From Solea solea (lineage: Eukaryota > Chordata > Actinopteri > Pleuronectiformes > Soleidae), in contig NC_081150.1 of NCBI RefSeq assembly GCF_958295425.1, positions 4,897,001 to 4,961,000 on the forward strand: a stretch of DNA of 64,000 bases, written 5' to 3'. Shown here in pieces: positions 1 to 11,900 of the stretch. Made by a program: the position numbers and the translations under genes. Numbering within the stretch: position 1 is the first letter of the stretch; the number at the start of each line of letters is the position of its first letter. The notes under the pieces were generated by a model. That model searched no databases and was not told the origin of the DNA. It was given only the letters and a program-made list of their open reading frames with translations.

Positions 1-1
1 G

Positions 2-91
2 GCAGAGCTTGAGACAAAGCTCACTCTGAAGATTGAGGAACCCAGCCAGGGTCCAGCCCCCCCTACCCCCCCACTGTTCAAATGGCTTTGA
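2..91 (+). CDS. Possible 3' end of a coding exon cut by the window edge (unrecognised)
   Basis: From position 2 one frame stays open for 29 codons and ends in TGA at 89-91. It begins AELETKLTLKIEEPSQG, continues with a proline-rich stretch and ends LFKWL. The composition (charged residues, then a Pro-rich tail) and the higher GC content than the following sequence are compatible with the C-terminus of a protein whose gene lies mainly to the left. I do not recognise the protein. An open stretch of 29 codons is common by chance, and the upstream splice site is outside the window, so this is only a candidate. Confidence 0.2.
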   Translation, partial: AELETKLTLKIEEPSQGPAPPTPPLFKWL

Positions 92-485
92 AACATTGCT
101 TTCCTATCTAGCTCCTGTGCTAACAGAACAGCAAGGACAAAAAGGCGTGTATGATGGCTGAGGAAGAATGATGTTGGTTTTTCACAGAGCAATGAATTCA
201 AGAGAGTGTCTCTGAACGTGGGGACAGGTTCGAGACATATATAGCAAATTTATTTGATGTGTTTTTCAGCTGAACACTCGTACGTTTACACTGAGAAAAG
301 TTCACAGTAAAGAGTACTTTGTATGTACATTAATCTTTGTTTGCTGTGGTTATACTGACGCTACAAAAACAGAGAGTGACATGAAACATACGCAAACTAG
401 GTTATACTTATGAGCTATGTTGGTATAGTCGGAAGATCAGAATTGCACATTAGCAGTTCAGTGAATTAGAAGGGCCTCACGTTAA
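92..485. other. Non-coding interval
   Basis: AT-rich sequence between the possible left-edge exon and the first MITE. I see no open frame of note, no RNA gene and no tandem repeat here. It ends in the TTAA (482-485) that forms the left target site of the MITE. Confidence 0.5.
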
Positions 486-1230
486 GGCCACGTCCAGACG
501 GAAACGGCACGAAACGTAAGCGATCTTTTTCTTTGCCGTTTTCAAAAGGTTCCCCGTGAAGACGGCATCAAAACGCTGTACATGTGACAGGACTGTAAGT
601 CGTGCTGACAGAAGACGTTTACACGTCACAGGTATAACGACACAAACAGAGACAGAATGAACAGAGCGAGAGGAAAGAGAGGGAAATAATGTTTGTTTAC
701 ATTTTGTGTTGTTTCCGTGTGCGTATTTAACGACATTACAGACATTACCCCGGTGACTTCAGAAAAAGCGACTAGCGACTAATCTACCGACTTTCTGTCA
801 TAACCCTAAATACTTTACGAGAAGGAAACGCACAATTCCGCTGCACGCACACACGAACACAACTGTGGATGTGCAGTGCAGCCGAGTGTGTGTGTGTGGA
901 ACAATCACTGATCTGTTTTGTTTATTCAAGTAAAAATAGGTTTTGTTTTCTCCTCTCTTTATTTTACGAGTCAACACTTTCCAGGCTGACTGGTTACTTT
1001 TCATGGACAGTAGTTGGTAAAACTGTCAAACAGAGAGAGCTGGGAATGGGACGTTATCGTTTACCTAAAGTAGCGTATTCACTGTCTACACACATTCTCC
1101 CACGCTGGGAGGCATTATTCAAAAAATACCGTTTCAGGTCCTACAACGTCGTCTCCATGTGGACGGAGACGCAGCTCCGACAAAAAAAAGTATGCGTATT
1201 CATCCAGACCCATTTCTGTGTGGACGGACC
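486..1230. mobile_element. MITE-like DNA transposon with GTCCACACGG-type inverted ends
   Basis: The left end reads GGCCACGTCCAGACGGAAAC. The right end, read on the other strand, starts GGTCCGTCCACACAGAAATG, giving imperfect terminal inverted repeats of about 22 bp. The element is flanked by TTAA (482-485) and CTAA (1231-1234), which suggests a TTAA target-site duplication with one copy mutated, as in Kolobok or piggyBac-type elements. Further GTGGACGGAGACG-like motifs lie inside near 1,157-1,172. There is no transposase reading frame, so it would be non-autonomous. The short frames inside it (for example 869-1234) are not genes. Confidence 0.65.
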
Positions 1231-2141
1231 CTAAGCGTACTTCATTAGAGGACTTTCTAAATGAGTAGGGCACTTTTATGTTCAAATTAAAAGGAAGTGG
1301 TGCACTCGAGGAGCATGTACACCATGGATTTGCAGTAGGATACCAAAACCGATGCAGACAAAAAGAACTAGCCATGTTCTCTGTTCCGTTGAAGATGTTT
1401 TGCCTCTCGTCCAAAAGACAAAAATATAAGGAAACTCCACCGCACTTTTAAAACGTCTTTATAACCACAATAATGGACCAAAACGATTTATATGTTACAA
1501 GGGCTACATGAAAAGTAAAGTAAAACTGCAGGGAATTAGTGTTCAGGCACAAAATACTGGACAGGAAATCATGAATAAACTGACCGCACTGTTGTTGTGT
1601 GCCAGTATTTCCATTTAACATATTTCCTTCTTCATCATCATCATCAATTTATGACTCAATATAATACATTTCTTTACCTTTTAAAAGAAAGTGTCTATGA
1701 TGTTTTCTTAATCTTTTCATCCCTGTCCAAAGACCACCTCAAACTAAACATATTTCAGGCCAATGAAAATGTTCTTTTTCTATAATGTTTCATAACCTTC
1801 AACTAGTTTTTCAGCACTGATTATTCACCATAAAAAAACATTTATTCACGGTTATATTATTTGTAACAGTGAATTCTTTTGGATTTTCAGAAACATATTG
1901 AATGGATTATTTGTGAAATGTTTGTATGAACGTGCATATGCACTGTCGGTCACACAACAATTTCCTCTTATTTTCAGTAAATCAAAGCTCTTCTGAGCAG
2001 CACCTGCAATATTCTGATTATCACAGAGGCTGAATTCCACACAGGAGACACGAGGCTATTGTTATTCAAGGTGTTTTCACTGTCTCTGCATATTTTGAGG
2101 GATTTCAATAACCATTCCCTCGTGGCCCAGAATCTGCTGAC

Positions 2142-2267
2142 CTAATGAGCTGAACTGACTGATTGACACCGGAGACCATCGTTGGAGTCATTCATCATCT
2201 CCTGCAGTGCATAAACATTGGCCTTCTCATCTTCCCTATGTATTCTGGATAATGCATCATTGTAATC
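2142..2267 (-). CDS. Candidate terminal exon on the minus strand (unrecognised)
   Basis: On the minus strand a pyrimidine-rich tract (CCCCCCCCCCTCTCCCGACAG) ends in CAG at 2,268-2,270 and would make a good splice acceptor. The sequence that follows is open for 41 codons: it starts DYNDALSRIHREDEKANVYA, includes LQEMMNDSNDG, and ends at a TAG at 2,142-2,144. The residues look protein-like (mixed charge, no low complexity), but I recognise no family and cannot find a matching upstream exon. It could be a terminal exon of an unseen minus-strand gene, or chance. Confidence 0.18.
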   Translation of the reverse strand, partial: DYNDALSRIHREDEKANVYALQEMMNDSNDGLRCQSVSSAH

Positions 2268-3457
2268 CTGTCGGGAGAGGGGGGGGGGAAAGATTCCGTG
2301 CAAACTATCAACACGTGCCTGAAAATGTCTGATCACTGTCCTGTGTCGTAAAAAACCCCACGAGGAGGGTGTGGAGGCTGCCAAGAATTTTCAAAAACAA
2401 AAAGCCATGATTATCTCTTAGGTGCTTCAGAGAGCTCACTCTACTTTAAAATTGCCAGTGGTAAACCACATTGAAGTAGGGGGAGGAAAAAAAACCGAAC
2501 TTTTTTGACAAACTTGAAAAGCCATCTTTAGGAAAGCCATGAAATGTGGCGCTTCAATGACAGTGGCGTACATGAAATGCACCAGATTCCTTTATAATCA
2601 CTTCAGTCACTGGTGAATTCAGTAGCTCACGTCAAGCTGTCACTTAACAAGACTGTTTGTTGGAAATCACTGCTGTTGAGTGGACCAAAAACCTTAACTT
2701 AAAACCTAAACTTGCTGTCGTCCTTTCAAAATGAACCTAAGTGGATAATTAGCATAAGCCCGGTTTGTTTCTTTTTTTGCAAAGCAAACCCAGAGTGAAT
2801 GATTTAAAAATGTGTATTTTAATGGTGGGAAAGTAGCACTGCAGGTTACAAGTGTTTAAACAAATGTTACCGTGGTGAAGCAGCTTTTTTAAGATTTTAA
2901 GGGGGGGGGGGGGGGGCGTTCAAAGAGCTCCATGGTCAATGGAGTTGACCCGCTTCAATTACAAAAACTATTCCAGTTGAGGATCCTGTCCTCTGTTCCC
3001 TCGGGGTGATGTAACTCTTTCACACTTGAACAGAGATGAGAGACTTTATGCCGTGTGGCCAGTGCCGACGTGTAAGTAAAAATACTTTTGGAACACTGTG
3101 ATGTACTGGTGTTTTCTTGTTTTTTGAAGGAGTCGTTTGGCATTTTTGGAAACACGGGTTATTCGCTTCAGGGTGCCATTTGAATGTAATCAGGTTTGCC
3201 TCCCAGCACCTCCGGCTCAGTGATTAACAAGTTCCTTGTCACACTGGTAGACAGATTTTTTAAACTGTTTCCCCCCCTATTTCCTGTCTTTCTTTTTTTT
3301 TTTTTAATAAAGATTAGCTAAATGACTGCTGGTTTTTGCTTCATATTTAGTGCTTGCATATAAGAGTGGTATCAATCCAAGTCTTGGCAGGCAGGATATA
3401 AGCAAGTCGCCCAAAATGTCAAACTATTTGTCAAAAGATAAAATTCAGCATTTTTGT
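2268..3457. other. Non-coding interval with a G16 tract
   Basis: No gene recognised. A run of 16 G residues lies at 2,901-2,916. A short minus-strand frame at 2,955-3,155 has no recognisable domain and is probably chance. Confidence 0.45.
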
Positions 3458-3461
3458 TTAA

Positions 3462-3765
3462 AGATACTCTATGTAAGAAAAGTATTATATTAATATATAG
3501 AATGACCATGACGTGTCATCAGAGATTAGCAAAAAAAACACGTTTTCAGGTGAAAACCAGTGTATATGGATATGTAGTAACAGTATTAGTAGCAGTATTG
3601 AAAATATACATTTTGTGATGAAAACTGAGAATCTGTGGTGGGAATTTTCCAACTCGGCTGCAACTGGTGTGAAATTCACTACCAGACCACGCCCCCTAAC
3701 TGCTCCCCACTCTCCCTCCTTCACTCAGCTCAGCCCACTTTTCAAAGATTGGATCTAGTTACCCT
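3462..3765. mobile_element. TTAA-flanked MITE fragment
   Basis: A 304-bp segment lies between perfect TTAA tetranucleotides at 3,458-3,461 and 3,766-3,769. The left end reads AGATACTCTATGTAAG and the right end, on the other strand, AGGGTAACTAGATCC. The inverted similarity is weak, but the form matches fish MITEs beginning TTAAAG. The internal stretch ACTACCAGACCACGCCCCCT resembles a dispersed fish repeat. No transposase is encoded. Confidence 0.45.
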
Positions 3766-3769
3766 TTAA

Positions 3770-6700
3770 ACTGAAATTAAGACTTCACTGACAACAATGG
3801 CTCAGCCATTATATTCCCAAGATCTCTTGCTCTCTCTCTCAAACACTTTGTCAGTGAAAATTTCACGTATATAATCTTTTTAAGTGCATTATTAAGTGCT
3901 GCTCTAAAGCTTTCACGTTCAATCGTTGTATGTTGCTGACAGGCTACAATTAACCAATTAGGTTTATTTTTCTTTATAAAAAGCAAACTGACTTTATGTA
4001 TTTTGTGCATGCGGGGCATAAGTGCAGTGTTTTATTTCCATGTTTTGGAAAAATCTGCCAAACTACTTAATCCATGCTCCTCGCAGCAGTGTTCTAAATT
4101 GGGATGGCAGTAACCGTTTGAAACGCTGAAGGTCACTGTTCTATGCACTATGTGTCATATCTACATTTAAATGTGGATGCATATTTCTGCAGTTGAATAG
4201 ATTGCCGTGTCAAGACCTGGCTCCAAGCTGAACAAAGATGGGGAGACCACACATGTTCTAAAACTAAAAATGCATTTATTTCACAGAGCTGAAAAGGAAA
4301 AATCAACATGTAGGCAAACGAAAGGCAACAAACCAAACGGTTTGGACGCCAGGAAAGAGAGGGGGACTGGCCGACTGCCACTGGTGTATATAATGCAGCC
4401 AGATCAATGAGAGCCGAATCTCCCTAATGACCACAGTCCGTCCACCAGTGCTGCTGCACGCAGAGGCCTGCCCAGACATGGTCGTCCCAAAGGCATTTCT
4501 GATTTCCCTAAAGTGTTTAGCACACAGACTGAGGATCTCATAAATTACATTTAATGGTTACTTGATGAAGAGGGGAGAAATCGCAAACCTCATCACATTC
4601 CACGTCTTTCCCGTCGTCAGTATCTCCCACCATGAACGCATGTCACTGACACCATTTACGGAGTAATTCCTCTTCTCAATGAGGAGTGTCTGTCAACTGT
4701 CAGCAGAAAAAACTGCTTTTCTAATAACTGTTATCATTTGTCTTGTACCATGTCCTCTTCACGCTATCTATTTTTGTCAACTTATGGAGACTGAAGAGGG
4801 TTTTCCTGAAACACTTATGCACGCCATCGTGCAGTAGAATGAGATGAGCATGCAGGGTTACTTTAGAAACTGCTTAGACGTGGAAACATACAGTAGGCTT
4901 GCCCTTTAAATCCTTGGCAGTTCAATCCTAAAATCCCTTAGGGAGGCACACACCCATTTAAAGGGCGTTAAATGATGATTGATGAGGCATCCTCACAAAG
5001 AGCTTGCCCCTTCCACTACTTTGGAAACAATCTGTTATCCCCAAAACACTAAAAGCCAGGCCACAATGTTGTACTAGGCCTCCTAATTTTCTTGCAACGA
5101 GGGAATGGGAGCCATTAGCCATGTAAGTGACAGGAGAGCGCTTCGAAGGGCAAGTTGTCCAGAGATGTAAAGTCCTCATTCTAACTTGAGGTCGTAGGGC
5201 CAGTAGTTTGTTGTAACCCCCGGGGGAGATGCACACAGCACACTCACATGCTCCCTGCTAAAGATAGCTCGCTACAACATATGGTCAAGGGAAAATATCC
5301 GGGAAAGTAAAATAGCATTTAAACAAGTAAAGGGTCGTGTTGTTTACTTTACAGTTCACTGAATGTATTACAGAACGTGTGTTCGACATTATTACAAACC
5401 ATTAGTCAGGATGTTGACTTCTTTTTTGCCCTTTTGCCTTGGGGGGGAAAGAGTGTTCACATGTGTTTATACATGATGTGCTTCTGTTGTCCTTTCATGT
5501 TACTCAATTCTAGATAGAGAGTTGGATTAATATGCAGTATATGCAACATGGATATCCACTTTTATTGCTAAATGAAGGCTTGAAAGATGTATTTGTTTTT
5601 AAGGCTAAACAGCTTATGCTTGAATTGTTAGTTAGTGTTTTTTTGTTTTTGTTTTTTAATAACCGATATCTCCATTTCTCTTGTTGTAACTAACCATACT
5701 GTGTTAACAGACGCTTGTAATGCTTCCATTTAATGTCATTCTATGACTCAATATCCCTAATCATATATGGTATTAAACTATACAATGATTGTATTGATTT
5801 AGCAGTAATGATGTATATTTTAACTGGAAAGGTACCGCCTGCTAACAGAAGAGAAATGTGCTGACATTCCTACGTGGCAGGCTTGTCTGCTTTTGTGTGT
5901 TAGCTGGGGACAATGGGAGGCTCAAAGCGGCAGATCAGGCTGAAGAACCTGCAGTGAAAGGCTGGAGCAGGTTGGAGTTAGCAGAACTGGTCAGAGTAAT
6001 TAAAGTGACTGTTTGGCCTGAGTCTTTGGCCCAGTGCTGCTCTCTGCTCTCTCTCCACAGTTTTAAGCTCACCTCACATTTTCCCACTCCCACTACTCAC
6101 GAGTCTGTCTCACGGCCTTGGCGAGTGTCCTCCTGACCCTGCAGGTGTTGGTGGTGAAACCGATCAGGTGAGGTGAGCCAGATTTAATGTCACCCAGCCT
6201 TTTGCCAGGGGATGGGTGTGGAAGTGACAGATCTCCTGTTGTACCAGAGAAATCTGGTACTTCAAAGGTCCCTGAAAGTTCACACCCAGAGGCTGGAGGA
6301 TGTGCAGTGTGTGTGTGGTGGTGGTGGCAGGCTCAGGAATGAAGCCCTCCCTCTGTGCTGCCTCTGCTGGTATGTGTTCCTGACAAGCAGCAGTCACACA
6401 CCTGCACAGCAGACTCCTGCACCTTTAATAGTCTCTTGTTCACGTGCAGCCTGACACATTTTCAGAGAAGGACAATTTCCTTCTTACAGAGGCCATCTGG
6501 ATCTGATGAGGCCTCCGCCTCCTCCTCGACGCATACTCATCCATAGCGGCTTTTAGCAGCCTGAAATATTCCTTTAATGGCCCACTCACCGAGTTAGATT
6601 CTCTCTTAAAGCCCTGCCAAAGTCAATGCAACCTTGAGATGAGAATTACTTGACTTAGACCTGATTGTGGACAGACAAACATGTAAAGAGAGTTTTTCCT

Positions 6701-8787
6701 TGATCCCATAATGTTCACAGAACACAGGGCATGAATTTCAAACTACATTTCACACGCTGACATAAATCCTCGAGCTCCCATTGTGGCTGGAATTCCAGTC
6801 GGTATGTTTCCATGCTCAGTTAAGTCGAGCTACGCTCGGAGCTCAACTGCGCCATTTCTCTAGATGGCTGTCCTGGTCGCTGTATAAAAGCATGAGCATT
6901 GATTTGATTTACCGAATGAAGTACGAGTCTACCTCTGCAACACGAGGTGGCAACATACCCCCTTTCCTCATCTTAGTATTTGGTTGAGCGATTACATTTG
7001 CTGGTGGTTGCTCAATGGTGTCTCTCTCCTATCAACTATCTTAATTATTTGGTCTCCTCCTCAGTCCAAAAATGCCGCTGTCATCTGTGTACCAGCTTCT
7101 TCTGTTATATCTTTTGTTATCAAGTGAACCAAATGCAGGAAGCGGACTACAACGCAGGGCATTGTGGGTAAACACAACCAGAACATACGGGCGTGTGTAG
7201 AATGAGTCCATTGTTGCAGTGTATATGTGTTGTATGTTCACATAAAACCATAGGATTTGATGCAGCTCCTTAAGCGCAAACTCTTATGTGGAGGAAACAT
7301 GTCCTGCATGAACCAACAGATGAGCCAGTTCTTTTGTTCATTGTTTTCTCGTCTTTTCCTCAAGTAATTCTTAATGCACCTCAGGCGAGGAGGGGAATGC
7401 AAAACTGCTGAATTGAACCGAGTACCCAATTGTACCGAGTCAAGTGGACTATTAGTTGTGAATATGACTGAGTGCTTGGTCCAGTACGAGTCTGGATGCA
7501 TACATGTGGTACTATTTTAAAAGTCCAGTTTTAGTCAGACTAGAACAATATTTTTTCTTTTTTCTAACATAAAGTAAATGTCCTGAGTGTTTCTGGAAGT
7601 GAGTCCAACATGCTTCTATGATTTACTCCATGTCCGCATGCTTTCAACCAATCTTTATGTGATAATCAATTCCTATTTAGTCTTTAATTCTTTCCCTTTT
7701 ACCTGGTAAGTGCAACATATCAAACCAGAATTTGCAATTCACTCTGGGCATCATTGGCTGTCGTCGCTAATGCAAAGCCATCCACCATGTGCGTAGCCTC
7801 CCTATCCTTCACATTACGCCTGAAACCTTCAACTGTGTTTCAAAAGTGTGGAGAGAGAGAGGAGATGAGAAAGAATATGAGTCGTTGATTGAGACAAGTG
7901 CAGACTTGCTCCGGGTTGCACTCACGACGACAGCAAATGGGGGACGAAATCAACAATTGAGATGAATTGGGATTCGGGATGCAGTCGAGAAGCTAAACAG
8001 TGACATAGCAATAAATTGTCTACTTTGGGCTTGTATTGATGCACCTCAGCAAAGGTATATAGCATGTGAAAGCAAGGGGGACAAACAGAAATAAACCAAA
8101 GAAGACAAAGAGAGGTAGAAGCAGAAAATGGGAGCGTTTCCCCGGGAGGAAGATTTACCAGGAGAGAAACAAAGACAGGTAGAAAACAGAAAAAGAGATA
8201 GTGAAAATAATCCAGACAAATAGAAAATCTTTGTCTTTGGCAGTGTGAAAACTTAAACCCTTTAAATGATTTTTTTTTCATCAATGCAACTAGCACAGAA
8301 TGCCCTGTCTTATCAGGCAAGGGTCCAACGAGCCCTTTGCCCTCACATTACAGATTTCCTACTGAGAGCAAATGGGAAACTTCGATCCTTTGTTCTCTGT
8401 GGGCCTGCAAATCTTTTCTGATCACTGGGTGTTTGTGGGGACTCCAGCTTTATTGGGATATTGTATTTCTCTTTACGGGAAATGCTGCATGCATTTGGTC
8501 AAACATACAGTAGACAAGACTGAAGAAATGATTCAATAAAAGAATTAGACAAGACAGTCATACTCCACACATTTTATTTAAAGGTGAGATTAAGGCTTTA
8601 ACTGATTATTGACTACATTGATTTGTTAAATTCAGGGCTGCAATGTCAGCAGCGGGTCTCAACCTCCAAGCGGCCCTGAGGCCCTGAGGCCCTGAGGTTT
8701 TGTGTGCTGGTTGTTCTGGGTTGTCAACTGGTTTAATAAATACTCATTTGCCTGTAGGCTATATTATCAGCTTATCAACGAATGTCC
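3770..8787. other. Non-coding interval
   Basis: About 5 kb without a recognised gene, RNA gene or clear transposon. The short open frames on both strands have no domain and no splice-consistent context. A three-copy 8-bp tandem (GCCCTGAG) lies just before the SINE at about 8,672-8,696. Confidence 0.45.
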
Positions 8788-8962
8788 TGCAGCCCGTGGC
8801 TAAGAGGAAAGGAATGGTTCTTGTAACCAGAGGGCTGCCGGTCCAAGTCCTGCGAGGGGTCAAAGGCTTGGCTGCCCTCAGAGCAATTGCTACCCTGTGT
8901 CTGGCCTGTGTGTGATGTATAATAAGAATGGGTTAAATGCAGAGGTCAAATTCATGATCACT
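8788..8962 (+). mobile_element. tRNA-derived SINE
   Basis: A tRNA-like head carries an A-box-like GTGGCTAAGAGG near 8,797 and a B-box-like GGTCCAAGTCC at 8,840-8,850, about 43 bp apart. It is followed by the body and the typical fish SINE ending GGGTTAAATGCAGAGG (about 8,930-8,945) and CAAATTC. The head resembles a serine-type tRNA but is diverged. It is not a functional tRNA gene, because the box sequences are mutated and the acceptor stem cannot be closed. Confidence 0.7.
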
Positions 8963-11900
8963 AATTGGTGTGTGTGCAAAAATGACTAATTCTAAATGAT
9001 TTATTGGTGTCAATAATAATAAAAAAATAATATATGCTGTGGTGACAAGTACGCAGTCATTGGCTTTGAATGGTGTAGAATAATGGACGTGAATTGGGTT
9101 AATAAAAGAAAAATGTCTTTCTAACCAACTTGCCAAATTCAAATAATAAACACTAAACACGCATGCACACTTTAGTGGGGACTAAAGCAGGTTTACAGAA
9201 TGTAAATGCGGAATCTATTCTTCTTCTGTACTTTATTTTATCATCTTTATGAAATTCAAATACAGTGGCAAGACTAAGGAGCAGGTGAAGTTACCCACGA
9301 GATGGTAAAGCACTGATAAAGTGCGCTGAGCGGTTTTTCATGTCTTAACATTTGAGGGGGAGATGCTCATAGGGCTCATATTTTATACATGCCAAAAAAA
9401 AACCCCGAGCAACAGACTGAAGAGAATATATATAACGTGTGAAGTGGAGAATATTTGCTTTACACTGATTTAAATGATCAAAAAAAAGAGCAGCTCCTGC
9501 TAAATTCAGCAGTCACCCATTCTCCTGTAGCTATAAACCTTCACTTCTCTCTTGACTCTCTTCCTCTGTTCTTTTGCCACCTTTACCCTCCCCTGACCCC
9601 AATCCCCATCCACCACCTCACCTCTCACCTCCCTCTCCTCCTTGTATTCTGAAATGATGGCCTCTTGCTCCGCTTTCATCCAAATGCAGCTCACATGAGG
9701 CTGTTTCTTGACCCTTAAGTCCATGGACCCACTGTGAGTGTGATTACGTTGGATTAGTGGCTCCTTCCGTCTCCGGTTATCTGTTGGTGCCTCACACTGT
9801 CTTTTTCTGTTTGTTTGTTCTGTTAAGAGAGAGGGAGTTGATTGCGCGGGAGAGAAAGAATCACAAGGATGAGGGAAGAGGAGATTCAGCCCATACAGAA
9901 GGGCTGACATGATGGTCATTATTGTTGCATAATGGCCAATTATAACCTCTTCCAGTAGACAGGATTTCAAAGTGTAAGCAAAATGCTTCCTCTTTAAAGA
10001 CAGTAAGTGTTTCTCTTTATCACAAAAGCTTCTGCCACACAAACCCACAAGTGTCAATTTAGTGCAGCAGCTTTTTAGCCACAGGCATTTAGACACTCTA
10101 TACACACACTATAAATGAGTTTCATTGTCACTGCAGAGCCGCCTCAGTGATGATTTAAACTCAAAGTTGGATTTAAATGGAAGCAAAACTGGTGTGAATT
10201 TGTTTGACCCAATTCTAATTGTTTTGGTTTAGAAAGTATAGTGGAAATGAGTCAAAAAGGCAGCAATTTCTGCAATTTTTTTAATTTTATTTTTAGGCCA
10301 AAACCCCACATGGTGCTGCTTCTGTGTCCTTTTACAGTAAAGAAAAGTGAACAACCTTTGTTCCATCTCTTAGCACTCACGTTGCAAGTGCACCTTCACA
10401 ATGTCAGGTCAAAATATCCCAGAGCATGGTGAGCCTGAATCTTCCCACGGGGACATCTTGACATTTAAATATATATATATATATATAAAATAAAGTTATA
10501 TCAAGGCACCACATGAGCAACCTCTCACCACAAACCAAACCCACATCTTGCTGTTTGCACTTCAGTGTGCTCTGTTTTTGTCAAAGAGCTGCATGCTGAT
10601 GAGTCTGACACTTCTAAATAGTAGGTTCATTTTCATCCACTACGGTATCGTAGTAAACTTATTGTGGTGGGAAGTGGCGCTGATATTTGTTTTTCAGTCA
10701 CTTAAAAAGCAAAACTCCCCTCGGAGATACTAATGTTTACCCTCTTATTCACTTAAAAAGCAAAACTGCAGGATTCAACTCCATGTTTTATAAAATTGTG
10801 ATATCAGCGTGATACCATCACAATTAATATATCACACGTAGCACAATGTTTACCTTGCTATATTTAGCATGTTAGCATAGCAACATTTTGTATATATACG
10901 TACAGTACATGTGGCTGCTTATGGTTCCAGAACATATATCTGACATATTGCCTTTACCATGTGATTTTAATGTGAAAGATAAGCCCCTGATGCAGGCAGC
11001 CCTTAATACAGATGTTTGTTGTCTGTTCCTCTGTGAATCATAGATCACATAAAAGCCATCTGTTGCCATTTTTTGAAATAAATCTCACAAGGGAAGAGTG
11101 GAATGAGGCAGAAACTGGGTCAAGAAAAAGTTAAAGGGCCTCCCTCTGCTCCCTCAGAAGATTTCCGAGTGCCCTCAACAAAAAAAGGGGAGGATAATCA
11201 TTTTCATACAGTCTGTAATGTGCAGGTGATTGAGATCAAATTGGGACTCTGTATGAGACGCAGTTTCTGTCAGGACGGCTTACTGAACCGTGATACTGGC
11301 AACGTAGAAATTGAGAGGATTTCCGCACCAAACCAGTTGGTGTCATGAATACAAAAGTTGCACCAAATCAGGACTCAGTCTCCAGTAATTGTGATTACAA
11401 GAGTGTCATAATATGATATCAGATTGCTTTTTCTGATTAATTACCCTCCAGATGCATACTGCAAAGAGCCCAGCACTCAATTCAAGGACAGCCACCTGGC
11501 GTCTGCAGTGTGCCGTGAAGAGAGCTGCCTGCTCATCACTGTTTGATCCTGCAAGCGCCAGCAAACTGGTGTTTTATCAGGACGGCTAATTATAGGCGGA
11601 GAGGGATGTGGAAATGGCATCCTGCCTCCTGAGGAACGCAGCGTGCCCACACATTTGTTTGTTCCACACACACACACACACACACACCGACAGGCTGACA
11701 CAGGGCGTTTGTGTTGTTGAGTATGAGGTTCCATGAGGTTTACCACTACCCATCCATCATAGGAGGGACAGGAGAGCAAAATGACACAGATAACTGCACT
11801 GCTGTGGTTGGTCAGTGACAGTATTTAGGTCCCTTGAACTCTGCGGTCTTTGTTTGTATCCTCCCATTACCTCAGATTTCTCTATTATAAGGAGATTTGT

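Noticed and set aside
7922..8320. 132-codon minus-strand frame with hydrophobic stretches
   Set aside because: Hydrophobic residues come from A/T-rich sequence; no signal peptide plus domain arrangement and no family match recognised.
8797..8870. Possible tRNA gene
   Set aside because: A and B boxes are diverged and embedded in a SINE with its typical tail; no acceptor-stem pairing.
9506..10105. 199-codon open frame on the minus strand
   Set aside because: It crosses a pyrimidine-rich tract that lacks stop codons, shows no domain, and a frame of this length is expected about once by chance in a window this size.
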